This document shows positions 8,205 through 16,378 of a DNA stretch of 25,024 bases, piece after piece. Each line of letters opens with the position of its first letter. Within the stretch, counting starts at the first letter, position 1. The stretch spans positions 1 through 25,024 of the forward strand of contig CAZHOR010000025.1 of the NCBI GenBank assembly GCA_964534325.1. Direction: 5' to 3'. Made by a program: the position numbers and the translations under genes. This DNA comes from JdFR-22 sp964534325 (GTDB taxonomy: Archaea > Halobacteriota > Archaeoglobi > Archaeoglobales > Archaeoglobaceae). The notes beneath the pieces were generated by a model. That model searched no databases, was not told the DNA's origin, and saw nothing but the letters and a program-made list of their open reading frames with translations.

Positions 8205-8214
8205 CTATTTAAAC
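8205..8214 (-). promoter_or_regulatory. Possible internal promoter before the Cas4-like gene
   Basis: On the minus strand, GTTTAAATAG lies in the 52-70 nt gap after the DUF555 gene. Its centre is about 33 nt before TTG 8176 and 51 nt before ATG 8158. It could allow separate transcription of the last gene of the herA cluster. Confidence 0.3.
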
Positions 8215-8228
8215 TTCTTATTCTCTTT

Positions 8229-8564
8229 CTATTCCTCAACTTCTTTTACTTCCACCACTTCCAGAGGAGTGTTCTTCAGCCTCTTACCGATCTCGTATCT
8301 GGCGATCCTTGAGGCGTGCTCTTCGCTATCCGCATTAAAGACCTTTATTTCAAAAAATAGTCCTACTATAGCGGTATTGGCCACCAGAAATACGCTTTTA
8401 AGGGATTCATTGCATTTGGGGCATTCAACATCCCCCACATTAACTTCCACAAAATCCAGGTCCAGCTTCTTTCCCGCTTCGGATACAGCTATGTTCATAG
8501 CGTCCTCAGGGCTTTTGGCACTTTTAACTATCCATGCACCGTTTAGAGTTACCTTGTAGTTCAT
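8229..8564 (-). CDS. DUF555 / UPF0212 family protein
   Basis: A 111-residue protein matching the archaeal UPF0212 (DUF555) family. It opens with MNYKVTLNGAWIVK and has EDAMNIAVSEAGKKLDLDFVEV, a CPKC pair (about residues 49-52) that may bind metal, and the near-invariant KVFNADSEEHASRIA followed by PLEVVEV at the C-terminus. No function is established for the family. It starts three nt after the herA stop and is probably translated from the same message. The location between HerA and a Cas4-like protein hints at a link with DNA processing, but only by context. Confidence 0.88.
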   Translation of the reverse strand: MNYKVTLNGAWIVKSAKSPEDAMNIAVSEAGKKLDLDFVEVNVGDVECPKCNESLKSVFLVANTAIVGLFFEIKVFNADSEEHASRIARYEIGKRLKNTPLEVVEVKEVEE

Positions 8565-8567
8565 TTT

Positions 8568-10136
8568 TCAGCCACCGAACATCTTTTTAAGAAAACCACC
8601 TTTCTCTTCCTTCTGGGATTCTTCCTCTACTTGTGCTTTTTCTTCCTTCTTGGGTTTTTTATCCTTTGGCTTCTGTTTTTGTTTTGATTTCTGCTTGACA
8701 ATGTTCACCGAAGCGCCGCCGTGTTTGCTCCTCTTCACTCTAATGCTTGCTATGATCGGTCTTTCCAGTTCGGGGCTGATGACCATTCCCGTGCCAGGAG
8801 GTATCCTCTTTATCTCCTCTACTGTATCAGAAGTCAGTCCTTCAACTCCTCTTTTTATGGCGTTTATATCGTTGGGGTTGGTCACTTTCAAGATTATCTG
8901 GGTATTGCACTGGCTGATGACGTTCTTATCCACTCTTGCCGGCCTCTGGCTTATCACCATCAAACCGAGTCCGAACTTACGGCCTTCGCTGGCTATGGTC
9001 CTCAAAACGTGATTGGAGACTGCTTTACCGAACCCTCTTTCAGGAATAAAGTTGTGTGCCTCCTCCAGCACGATCATCCCTGCCGGCACTTCATCCCTCT
9101 TTCTGAGCTCGAAGAGCTGGGAAGTGACTCTGGAGACTATGAGGTCCTGATGCTCGGGAGGGGTTCCCCTCATGTCCAGCACAATGGCCTTTCCGTTTTG
9201 CAGCAGGACTTGAATGGGAGTTGCATCCTTCCCAAATAACCCTGAATCCTTGATCTTCTCCAGGGAGCCCATCACAGTCCACTTGGAGTTGTGCTTCATT
9301 TCCTCGATCTCCGCAATGATATCGTCGATGGTGTAGTTCTTCCCCTTGAGGTCCTTAATGGCCTGATGCAGGATGGCTGTAGAAGATGGGTTGGTTATAC
9401 CCGTAAGCTCGATAATCTCTTCTGCGGTCAAGTTCAGTCCATCCAGCTTGAGAATACCGTCTGATTTATCTGTAAAGGGTGAGTTGGGAGGGACGTAGAG
9501 CTTTATTTTATTGCCGTAACCCTTGGGCTTGATGCCGAACTTCTTCATCTTCTCCTTTTCTTCCGGGTCGTCATTCGACTCCGATATGGTGGAATATTCC
9601 CCGTGGGGGTCGATAATGAACAGGGGGACACCATTCTCCAGCAGTTCTTCCACCAGCACTCCTGCGGTATAGCTCTTACCGCTCCCCGTCTTTGCCAGGA
9701 TACAGCAGTGCTTCTGGATAAGGGAGTTCAAGTCAATGTTAACCCTGATGTCACTATCCTTTAGATGGCCTATGTAGGCTCCTTCGGTTTCCAGACCGAG
9801 GGCTTCAGTAACTATTTCGCTATCCGCCTTGAACACATTCTCTCCGGGAACGAATGGTGATTTAGGTACCTTAAGCAAGCCATTCTCATCCCTCTTCCCG
9901 ATGACTATTGCTTTTGCCAGATAAACCTCTTTTTCTGCATCCCTTCCCTGGAGGGCATCACTTTCGTTGAGGTCGGCTGTAGCCTTAATATCATAAACTT
10001 GAGCGATAATCCATCCTTCAGCGTCATTCCATACTTTAACATAATCTGTTCTCCCAAGTTCTCTGGGATCAAATACTACAAAACTGAAATTAGTTGAGCT
10101 GGCCTCACCATAAATCCTTCCTACTGTTCCTTTCAT
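8568..10136 (-). CDS. herA: HerA-family DNA translocase/helicase
   Basis: Hexameric bipolar DNA translocase of the FtsK-HerA superfamily, which acts in DNA end processing, classically with NurA, Mre11 and Rad50. The 522 residues show an N-terminal HAS-barrel-like beta domain (about 1-125), Walker A AKTGSGKS (148-155), FIIDPHGEYS (about 173-182), Walker B MIVLEEAHNF (354-363) and the SQRPA sensor-like motif (396-400). A lysine/glutamate-rich tail ends in GGFLKKMFGG, which may be a contact peptide. The ATG at 10136 lies about 29 nt after a TATA-like CATTTTAATC. No nurA, mre11 or rad50 is in the window; a DUF555 gene and a Cas4-like gene follow instead. Confidence 0.93.
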   Translation of the reverse strand: MKGTVGRIYGEASSTNFSFVVFDPRELGRTDYVKVWNDAEGWIIAQVYDIKATADLNESDALQGRDAEKEVYLAKAIVIGKRDENGLLKVPKSPFVPGENVFKADSEIVTEALGLETEGAYIGHLKDSDIRVNIDLNSLIQKHCCILAKTGSGKSYTAGVLVEELLENGVPLFIIDPHGEYSTISESNDDPEEKEKMKKFGIKPKGYGNKIKLYVPPNSPFTDKSDGILKLDGLNLTAEEIIELTGITNPSSTAILHQAIKDLKGKNYTIDDIIAEIEEMKHNSKWTVMGSLEKIKDSGLFGKDATPIQVLLQNGKAIVLDMRGTPPEHQDLIVSRVTSQLFELRKRDEVPAGMIVLEEAHNFIPERGFGKAVSNHVLRTIASEGRKFGLGLMVISQRPARVDKNVISQCNTQIILKVTNPNDINAIKRGVEGLTSDTVEEIKRIPPGTGMVISPELERPIIASIRVKRSKHGGASVNIVKQKSKQKQKPKDKKPKKEEKAQVEEESQKEEKGGFLKKMFGG

Positions 10137-10160
10137 CCTTTGATAACAATGATAATATGA

Positions 10161-10178
10161 GATTAAAATGTTTCCGCT
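10161..10178 (-). promoter_or_regulatory. Predicted promoter of the herA cluster
   Basis: Reading the minus strand, GCGGAAA (BRE-like) is followed by CATTTTAATC, centred about 29 nt before the herA ATG at 10136. Normal spacing would start transcription within a few nt of the ATG, so the message would be nearly leaderless. Confidence 0.45.
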
Positions 10179-10267
10179 GGCTCATGATTTTACTTCTCTA
10201 TCCGTTCGTCAATGCAATATGATAAAAAAAGAGAATGAGAGTTAGTAGAATAAGGCTCAAAACAGAT

Positions 10268-11725
10268 CTATCTTGCATGAATGTGGGCCATGACATCTTC
10301 TCTAAGCTCTTCCCATTTCTTCTTGTTTATAACGCATCCAGGGTCGGCTTCTGCCACATCACCATAGTAGGCGTAGGCTCTTGCCCTGCATCCTCCACAA
10401 ATGCTTCTGGAGGAACAGCTCTTGCATTTTTCAGCGTATTCTTCTCTGTTTCTTGCCTTCTCCAGAACAGGTGAATTCAACCACACATCCAGGAATGAGT
10501 CACGTCGGATGTTTCCCAGGGTTATGGGGAAGAATACGCATGGGGTTAAATCTCCGTTGGGCTGAAGGGCCCAGTAAAGTCTACCACACCCGCAACCGCC
10601 AATAAAATCCGCAAGGAACTTTACTCCCTCTTGTGCTTGCTGGTCCTGGCCCACAGTATCGAAATGGGTAGCAGAGACTATTCCACCCTTGGCAGCTACC
10701 CTACTGTACTGGGGAGCAGTAGAGAGTAAACTTATATCCTTTTTCCGGGATTCCGAAACCAACATGGATAAAAGCTCTTCCCTCTCACGTGGAGTAAGAT
10801 CGAGTTCGACCAAGTCCTTTCCTCTCCCCGTGGGAATAAAGTTGTAGTGCATGAAGATATCTGCTCCCAGATCCTCTGTGAGGTCAATCACATCATCCAC
10901 TTCATGAAGATTGTCCTTGGTTACGGTCATAGCTATCCCTACAGTTATATCCGAGTTTACCGCATTTTCGATGCCTTCAATAGTTCTTTCATAGGCATTT
11001 TTCCCTCTCATATTGTTGTGAGTTTTCTTTAAACCGTCTACCGAGATCTGGATGTACTGGCAGTCAAAGTCTTCCAGTTTTTTTACCTTATCTTCAGTTA
11101 GGAGTGTCCCGTTAGTGGCTATTGCTACCCCCATTTCTCTTTCTTTGGCCTTTTCCACTACCTGAAAGAAATCTTTTCTCATCAGAGGCTCTCCACCTGA
11201 GAATGCTATATAGGCTACTCCCGCATCTGCTATCTCGTCAACAGCATCCATCGCTTCTTGTGTGGTGAGCTCGTCCGGTGTAGGTCTATCTGCTCTCTGG
11301 TAGCAGTGTTTGCAACTCAGGTTGCAGGCGTTGGTGAAGTTCCACACCACTAGAAAAGGTGCATAGCTGATAAACGGTTTTTGGGGGCCTCTCCAGGCCA
11401 GTCCTTCAAGAGTGGCGGCCAAGCCTTTCCGCCAAATACCTTCTTTCAAATTCTCCTTGACAATTTCCCGAGGGATGTTCATGCAGTCAGAGGACTTATC
11501 TATAACTGTTTTCACCATAAGATAGGCCAGTTTATCTTTAAGGGTGAGATCAGTCTCTAGTCCCCCATAAGCTTTGAGCACTTTTTCTGTTCTTCTACCG
11601 TTTCCATCTCGAGCCGATAGGAAACTTAAAAGCTTAGTCGAGATGGGATTGCCCAACCATCTCTCTACCATTAGAGCCATGGTTTGAGCCTGATCACCGG
11701 CTTCGCCAGATTCGGCCTGAGCCAT
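10268..11725 (-). CDS. Radical SAM/SPASM domain protein, function unknown
   Basis: A 485-residue enzyme. The radical SAM cluster motif is C134-x3-C138-x2-C141 (CNLSCKHC), followed by SGGEP (176-180) and the ATNGT strand (203-207). The C-terminal SPASM-type region has eight cysteines, C378, C380, C396, C434, C437, C443, C446 and C464, enough for two auxiliary Fe-S clusters. The SPASM class includes peptide-modifying enzymes, sulfatase maturases and heme-pathway enzymes such as AhbC/AhbD; the sequence does not allow a choice. A roughly 125-residue N-terminal extension without cysteines near the core (only C81) is unusual. ATG 11725 is supported by a G-rich ribosome site six nt upstream. The gene stands alone between herA and dph5; no precursor peptide gene is seen beside it. 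Confidence 0.88.
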   Translation of the reverse strand: MAQAESGEAGDQAQTMALMVERWLGNPISTKLLSFLSARDGNGRRTEKVLKAYGGLETDLTLKDKLAYLMVKTVIDKSSDCMNIPREIVKENLKEGIWRKGLAATLEGLAWRGPQKPFISYAPFLVVWNFTNACNLSCKHCYQRADRPTPDELTTQEAMDAVDEIADAGVAYIAFSGGEPLMRKDFFQVVEKAKEREMGVAIATNGTLLTEDKVKKLEDFDCQYIQISVDGLKKTHNNMRGKNAYERTIEGIENAVNSDITVGIAMTVTKDNLHEVDDVIDLTEDLGADIFMHYNFIPTGRGKDLVELDLTPREREELLSMLVSESRKKDISLLSTAPQYSRVAAKGGIVSATHFDTVGQDQQAQEGVKFLADFIGGCGCGRLYWALQPNGDLTPCVFFPITLGNIRRDSFLDVWLNSPVLEKARNREEYAEKCKSCSSRSICGGCRARAYAYYGDVAEADPGCVINKKKWEELREDVMAHIHAR

Positions 11726-11910
11726 TCATATCCCCCCTACAGAGGGTTAAATTTTATACTACAAAAATATTATCCATGATTTCAGTTATAATAATGTAAG
11801 CAAATTATGTTAATAATCTATTTTAATTTAGTGTAACAAGTGATGAGTTAAATACTTATGGTATTCAAACCAATAAAAACACTTGGATTTGAGTTAAAAG
11901 ATCATTTATT

Positions 11911-12684
11911 TCATGACACTCTGTTTTCAAGGTCCCCTGGGGCGTGAGCGAACTCCTTGAGGAAGTCGTACTCCATGAAATGAATTCCGGGTGCGAGTAT
12001 TACGAGCGTGTGTAGGGGCTCTCCGAAGTCCACCTCTTTGAGGTTCTCCAGCCTATCACACCTCACAAACGGTTTATCACTACCTGCTCTGGCTATTCCC
12101 ACCGCATAACAGCCCCGAAGAGCGTCTTCTTCATCTGCTTCCTCCAGTATCTCCACTGCCCGATCGATCTTCATGGGCTCAGGGTGGAGGTCCAGAAAGA
12201 GGAGTGTGTGGGCATCAATACTCCAGTTACACCTGATAGTGTTGACGGGAGACTTGAGAGGCTTTCCGTGGGGATAGCTTATGGACGCTGACTTTCCGAA
12301 CCGGTAATTGTGAAGTCCAGTCAGTCCACAAATGGCTGTCAAGATGCTGGCATTATAGATGACTCTCACTCTCACCCCTTTTTTTCTGGCTTCCAAGCTG
12401 ATGGCCGAGTGTGTGGTAGCTATCATGGGGTCCCCTGGCACCAGAATAGCTATATCCTTATTAACTGCCTTATCAACTATGGTGCCACTATTTTCTTCAA
12501 GATCGCTCCTCTCCAGAACACCTACATCTTTTTCCAGGAGCCCCTCAATTTTTTGCAGGGTGGTACCCCCAAGGTGCGAAGTGTAGAATTCGATATATAC
12601 CTCATCACATTTTCTGGCCAACTCGTACCCTTTGAGGGAGATATCTTTCTCGTCCCACAGACCCATCCCGATAAACAATAACAT
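11911..12684 (-). CDS. dph5: Diphthine synthase Dph5
   Basis: SAM-dependent methyltransferase that methylates the aminocarboxypropyl-histidine intermediate on elongation factor 2 in diphthamide synthesis. The 257 residues match the usual archaeal length. Tetrapyrrole-methylase fold features are visible: MLLFIGMGLWDEKDISLKG at the N-terminus, the glycine-rich LVPGDPMIATTH (about 81-92) at the SAM site, and the family stretches YNASILTAICGLTGLHNYRFG and FLDLHPEP. ATG 12684 has no clear Shine-Dalgarno and is divergent from apgM across a 95-bp gap. Dph2, the earlier enzyme of the pathway, is about 8 kb away in this window. Confidence 0.96.
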   Translation of the reverse strand: MLLFIGMGLWDEKDISLKGYELARKCDEVYIEFYTSHLGGTTLQKIEGLLEKDVGVLERSDLEENSGTIVDKAVNKDIAILVPGDPMIATTHSAISLEARKKGVRVRVIYNASILTAICGLTGLHNYRFGKSASISYPHGKPLKSPVNTIRCNWSIDAHTLLFLDLHPEPMKIDRAVEILEEADEEDALRGCYAVGIARAGSDKPFVRCDRLENLKEVDFGEPLHTLVILAPGIHFMEYDFLKEFAHAPGDLENRVS

Positions 12685-12748
12685 GGGAATAGGAACAGTC
12701 CATGGATTAAGTGTTTTTCTACAATCGCATACTGCAGTAAAATCAATA

Positions 12749-12758
12749 AGTTTTAAAG
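12749..12758 (+). promoter_or_regulatory. Predicted promoter of apgM (leaderless transcript)
   Basis: AGTTTTAAAG is centred about 26 nt before the ATG at 12780, the spacing expected when transcription starts at the start codon. No ribosome site is present. It lies in the 95-bp divergent gap shared with dph5. Confidence 0.5.
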
Positions 12759-12779
12759 GTTGAAATCCGGATTTTTAGC

Positions 12780-14009
12780 ATGGATAAAAAAATTCTGATG
12801 GTTATTATAGACGGGTTAGCTGACAGGCCAATTGATGGTAAGACGCCATTGAGCACGGCCAGAACCCCTAATATGGATAAATTGGCGGCCAGCGGGATAA
12901 ACGGCATAATGGATACCATATCGCCCGGCATCAGGCCCGGCAGTGATACGGCCCACCTAACCCTTCTGGGATTCGACCCCTACCAGTGCTACTCCGGTAG
13001 AGGGCCTATAGAGGCTACAGGAGCTGGCATAGATGTTCAGCCCGGTGATGTGTGCTTCAGAGTGAATTTCGGCACCGTAGAAGGAGAAGGAAGTGTTTTT
13101 GATAAAACCGTTGCTGATAGGCGAGCGGGAAGGATTTCGGAGACAGATGAGCTGGTAAAAGCCATAACGGAAAATGTTGAACTGGATGTGGACTTTACCT
13201 TCAAGAGAGGGACCGGACATAGAGGAGCTCTGGTCTTGAGAGGGGAGGGGCTCTCGGACGATATTACGGCTACCGACCCCAAAGCTATCGGCAAGAAGGT
13301 CAAGCAATGTAAGGCTACAAGCGAAGAGGGGGAGAAGACAGCCAGCATAGTTAATTCCTTTATGGAGCAGGCCCACAAGATACTTGATGAGCACTCATAC
13401 AATGTGCAGAGGGAAAAAGAGGGTTTGATGAAGGGGAATGTCCTGCTTTTGAGAGGAGTGGGGCTTTCAGTTCAGGTGCCCTCTTTTGAAGAGAGATACG
13501 GTATGAAGCTGGCGGTTGTGGCCGGCACTACCTTGATCAAGGGTGTGGGCAAATTCGTCAAGGGCGATGTTATCACTCCTCCTGGAGTCACTGGAGGGAA
13601 GGATACAGACCTCTCCGCCAAGATCAGAGGGAGTGTAGAGGCTCTGCAGACCCATGATTTCGTCCTACTCCATATCAAGGCCACAGACGAATACGGGCAT
13701 GATGGAGATTTTGAAGGTAAAAAAGAGTTTATTGAAGAGGTCGATAAAAACATGGATGCTCTGAAGGATATTGATCTTGATGAGGTCTTGCTCATCCTGA
13801 CTGCCGACCATTCTACTCCCATAATGGCCAAAGAGCATACTGCAGACCCTGTTCCGGTAGTAATAGCTCATCAGGGTGTGAGAGTGGATGAAGTGGACGC
13901 TCTTTCCGAATTTGAAGCCTATAAAGGTGGGATGTGCAGGATAAGGGGACGTGATCTGGTCAACATATGTCTGGATTTGGTAGATAAATCCCAAAAATTT
14001 GGAGCGTAA
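12780..14009 (+). CDS. apgM: 2,3-bisphosphoglycerate-independent phosphoglycerate mutase, archaeal type
   Basis: Interconverts 3- and 2-phosphoglycerate in glycolysis and gluconeogenesis; a cytoplasmic metalloenzyme of the alkaline-phosphatase superfamily. The 409 residues are of normal length. Metal-binding and catalytic signatures are in order: D11 in VIIDGLAD, the phosphorylated Ser55 in RPGSDTAHL, D303/H307/D308 in TDEYGHDGD, and D343/H344 in TADHSTP, with a further His shortly after in KEHTADPVPV. The stretch FDPYQCYSGRGPIEATGAG is characteristic of the archaeal branch. ATG 12780 follows a TATA element at leaderless distance. With PpsA it completes two steps of gluconeogenesis in this window. 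Confidence 0.96.
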   Translation: MDKKILMVIIDGLADRPIDGKTPLSTARTPNMDKLAASGINGIMDTISPGIRPGSDTAHLTLLGFDPYQCYSGRGPIEATGAGIDVQPGDVCFRVNFGTVEGEGSVFDKTVADRRAGRISETDELVKAITENVELDVDFTFKRGTGHRGALVLRGEGLSDDITATDPKAIGKKVKQCKATSEEGEKTASIVNSFMEQAHKILDEHSYNVQREKEGLMKGNVLLLRGVGLSVQVPSFEERYGMKLAVVAGTTLIKGVGKFVKGDVITPPGVTGGKDTDLSAKIRGSVEALQTHDFVLLHIKATDEYGHDGDFEGKKEFIEEVDKNMDALKDIDLDEVLLILTADHSTPIMAKEHTADPVPVVIAHQGVRVDEVDALSEFEAYKGGMCRIRGRDLVNICLDLVDKSQKFGA

Positions 14010-14072
14010 ATCGAATTGGTTGTCAAATTTAAAGAAAAACTTAAAAAGAAGATTTACAACCTATGATAAGGT

Positions 14073-14082
14073 CTTAAAAATA
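14073..14082 (+). promoter_or_regulatory. Predicted promoter of the beta-helix protein gene
   Basis: CTTAAAAATA is centred about 21 nt before ATG 14098 and 12 nt before GTG 14089. The spacing favours ATG 14098 as a leaderless or near-leaderless start. Confidence 0.4.
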
Positions 14083-14097
14083 TTATAAGTGATAGTA

Positions 14098-15009
14098 ATG
14101 CTGGGAAAACTGGTAATCCCGGAAAACACCAAATTTGAGGAAGGGAGCATAGTTCTGGAAAAGGATGCTCTCATAGGGAATGGTTGTAACGTAGGCTACG
14201 GGCTCATAGGCAGGAAAATAGTTGTAGGGGAGAAGACCATTATCCACGGTGATGTCATCGGTGATGATGTCAGGCTGGATGCCTGGTGTGAGATCAAAGG
14301 TAATGTGGTGAGTAAAGGAGATGCCTTTCTGGCAGATTTTACTACCATAGATGGAAAGCTCACCGTTTACGGTGACCTGGAGATTGGAAGGAACGTAAGG
14401 ATCAAAGAAGGTTTTGAGGCTAAAGGATTGATAACCATCCAGAACCCCTTACCCGTGCTGATCTTCGTCTTCGTCTACCTCATGGAGATGCTTCGACTGG
14501 GGAAGCTGGAAGAGGCTGAAGAGCTTCTGCAAGAAGTTGACGAGTTCGAGACGCCGCTCAGCATACCTGATGACTCCGTGGTGAACCTCGAGACCATTAA
14601 AGCAGGAAAGGACGTGGAAGTGTCTGCCAGCAGAGTCTTGGGTAATTTCAGAGGAAAGAACGTCTGCGTAGAGGGAAGTGAAGTCTTTGGAAGTGTCAGA
14701 GGCAAAGAGATACTTGTAGACGGAGCCAAAATACACGGAGCCATCGAAGGGTCCACAGTATATCTGGTAAACGGAAGCGAGGTCTTCGGACAGGTCAAAG
14801 CCGATAAGGTCTACATGGAAGAGAAATGCAATATTGACGGGGCTTTAATAGGAAAAGAAGGCGTATGGATCAAACCCGTAGTCGAGATCTCCAAAGATGA
14901 AGTCATAAAAGAAGAACAGATCGTGCTGGAAGAAGAGGAAACCGAGACGGAACCAGGAACAGAAACAGAAGAAGATAGTGAAAAAGAGATTCGAGAGGAT
15001 GCTCAATAA
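14098..15009 (+). CDS. Bactofilin-like / left-handed beta-helix protein
   Basis: A 303-residue protein built of short repeating beta strands of the kind seen in polymer-forming bactofilins and hexapeptide acyltransferases. Examples are VVGEKTIIHGDVIGDDVRLD in the first half (about 5-120) and GKNVCVEGSEVFGSVRGKEI with VYLVNGSEVFGQVKADKVYM in the second (about 165-275). Between them lies a hydrophobic patch, PVLIFVFVYLMEML (about 121-134), and a charged helix. The C-terminus is a glutamate/threonine-rich disordered tail. No catalytic acyltransferase residue is identified. It precedes the YchF-type GTPase gene by about 110 nt in the same direction. The fold class is well supported; the role is not known. 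Confidence 0.68.
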   Translation: MLGKLVIPENTKFEEGSIVLEKDALIGNGCNVGYGLIGRKIVVGEKTIIHGDVIGDDVRLDAWCEIKGNVVSKGDAFLADFTTIDGKLTVYGDLEIGRNVRIKEGFEAKGLITIQNPLPVLIFVFVYLMEMLRLGKLEEAEELLQEVDEFETPLSIPDDSVVNLETIKAGKDVEVSASRVLGNFRGKNVCVEGSEVFGSVRGKEILVDGAKIHGAIEGSTVYLVNGSEVFGQVKADKVYMEEKCNIDGALIGKEGVWIKPVVEISKDEVIKEEQIVLEEEETETEPGTETEEDSEKEIREDAQ

Positions 15010-15119
15010 CTATTGCTGGTAAAAATAGCTATAAGCCAGAAATCCCAAGATACCAGGATAATAAGATAAGTCCCTAAAATCCTAAAAAACTCAGGCCATA
15101 ACCCTTGGAGGAGATTTTG

Positions 15120-16289
15120 TTGATAGAGATCGGTCTCGCCGGAAAACCGAATTCAGGGAAGTCCACATTCTTCAGGGCAGCGACCCTTGCCGATGTGGAG
15201 ATAGCCAACTACCCTTTCACCACCATTAAACCCAATGTGGGTATAGGATACGCCAGAGCAGAGTGTGCCTGCAGGCAGCTGGATATAGAGTGCCCCAACT
15301 GCGTGGATGGGTGGAGGTTTATTCCTGTAAAGCTTATCGACGTGGCCGGACTGGTCCCGGGAGCACACGAGGGTAGAGGTCTGGGGAACGAGTTCCTGGA
15401 TAACCTCAGGCAGAGTGAAGCTATTATACACGTGGTGGACGGTTCAGGTTCGACCGATGCCGAAGGAAACGAGTTAGGGCCGGGTAAACACGATCCGGCA
15501 GAGGATATCGAGTTCCTCTATAAAGAGCTGGACATGTGGCTTTTCGGTGTGTTGAACAGGAACTGGAGCAAGCTGATAAGGCGAATAAATATGGAGAAAA
15601 GAGATCCAGCAAGATACCTCACCGAACAGCTCGCCGGTCTGGGTTTTGAAGAGTGGCAGGTAAAGGAGTCCATGAGAAAAATTGGTAAGGACCTCCAGGA
15701 TTTCTCCCATGAAGATGTCAATAATTTCGCTGTGGAGCTGAGAAAGAGGAGAATGAAAACCCTTATAGCGGCAAATAAAGCCGATAAAGCCCCCGATGAT
15801 GTGATGGAGAAACTGCTTCAGCTTGACGACAAGATAATCCCCACTTCTGCTGCGCTGGAGATGTCACTTCAGATAGCAGCTCAGAACAGCTTCATAAAAT
15901 ATCTTCCCGGAGATGAGGACTTTGAGATCCAGAAGGAGCTGACCGAGAAACAGCAAAAAGGTCTGGAGACCGCCAGAAAATACATGACCAAATTCAAGGG
16001 AACTGGAGTGCAGAAAGCAATAAATTCTGTTGTATTCGACCTCCTGGACTATATAGTGGTGTATCCCGTGGAGGACGAGAACAAGTACACCGACACCAAG
16101 GGGAACGTTCTCCCCGATGCTCTTCTGGTCAAGAAGGGGACCACCGCCAGAGGTCTCGCCTACCAGATCCATACAGACATTGGAAAACACTTCATACACG
16201 CAGTGGATGCCAGAAGGAAAATGAGGATCGCTGATGACCACCAGTTGGAGCACAACAACGTCATCAAAATAGCCAGCGGCGCCAAATAA
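15120..16289 (+). CDS. YchF/Obg-family GTP-binding protein with TGS domain
   Basis: A 389-residue P-loop NTPase. G1 is GLAGKPNSGKST (5-16), followed by NYPFTTIKPNVG in the switch region, G3 DVAGL (74-78) with LVPGAHEGRGLG, and G4 NKAD (219-222). The C-terminal 80 residues form a TGS domain (YPVEDENKYTDTKGNVLPDALL onwards), ending in the helical and strand pattern HTDIGKHFIHAVDAR. A short cysteine-rich insert (CACRQLDIECPNC) after the switch I region is typical of archaeal members. TTG 15120 is chosen because GGAGGAG (15107-15113) stands six nt before it; TTG 15105 and 15117 are other possibilities. Family members bind ribosomes; the precise role in archaea is not settled. The gene converges on the cytochrome cluster. 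Confidence 0.88.
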   Translation: MIEIGLAGKPNSGKSTFFRAATLADVEIANYPFTTIKPNVGIGYARAECACRQLDIECPNCVDGWRFIPVKLIDVAGLVPGAHEGRGLGNEFLDNLRQSEAIIHVVDGSGSTDAEGNELGPGKHDPAEDIEFLYKELDMWLFGVLNRNWSKLIRRINMEKRDPARYLTEQLAGLGFEEWQVKESMRKIGKDLQDFSHEDVNNFAVELRKRRMKTLIAANKADKAPDDVMEKLLQLDDKIIPTSAALEMSLQIAAQNSFIKYLPGDEDFEIQKELTEKQQKGLETARKYMTKFKGTGVQKAINSVVFDLLDYIVVYPVEDENKYTDTKGNVLPDALLVKKGTTARGLAYQIHTDIGKHFIHAVDARRKMRIADDHQLEHNNVIKIASGAK

Positions 16290-16378
16290 GCAGTTTTTTA
16301 CTAATCGTTACCAATCGGTAGCCCTACACTGAAGATATCAATATTAAAATAAAAAAAATAATTAAATTTAGTTAATTA

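Noticed and set aside
12957..13402. Antisense frames of 121-145 codons opposite apgM
   Set aside because: Both are opposite a clear ApgM coding sequence and their translations carry no domain signature.
15003..15145. Minus-strand open frame of about 47 codons with a hydrophobic, protein-like C-terminus
   Set aside because: No ATG, GTG or TTG was found in the frame after its upstream stop, and part of it is antisense to the GTPase gene. No ribosome site is visible.
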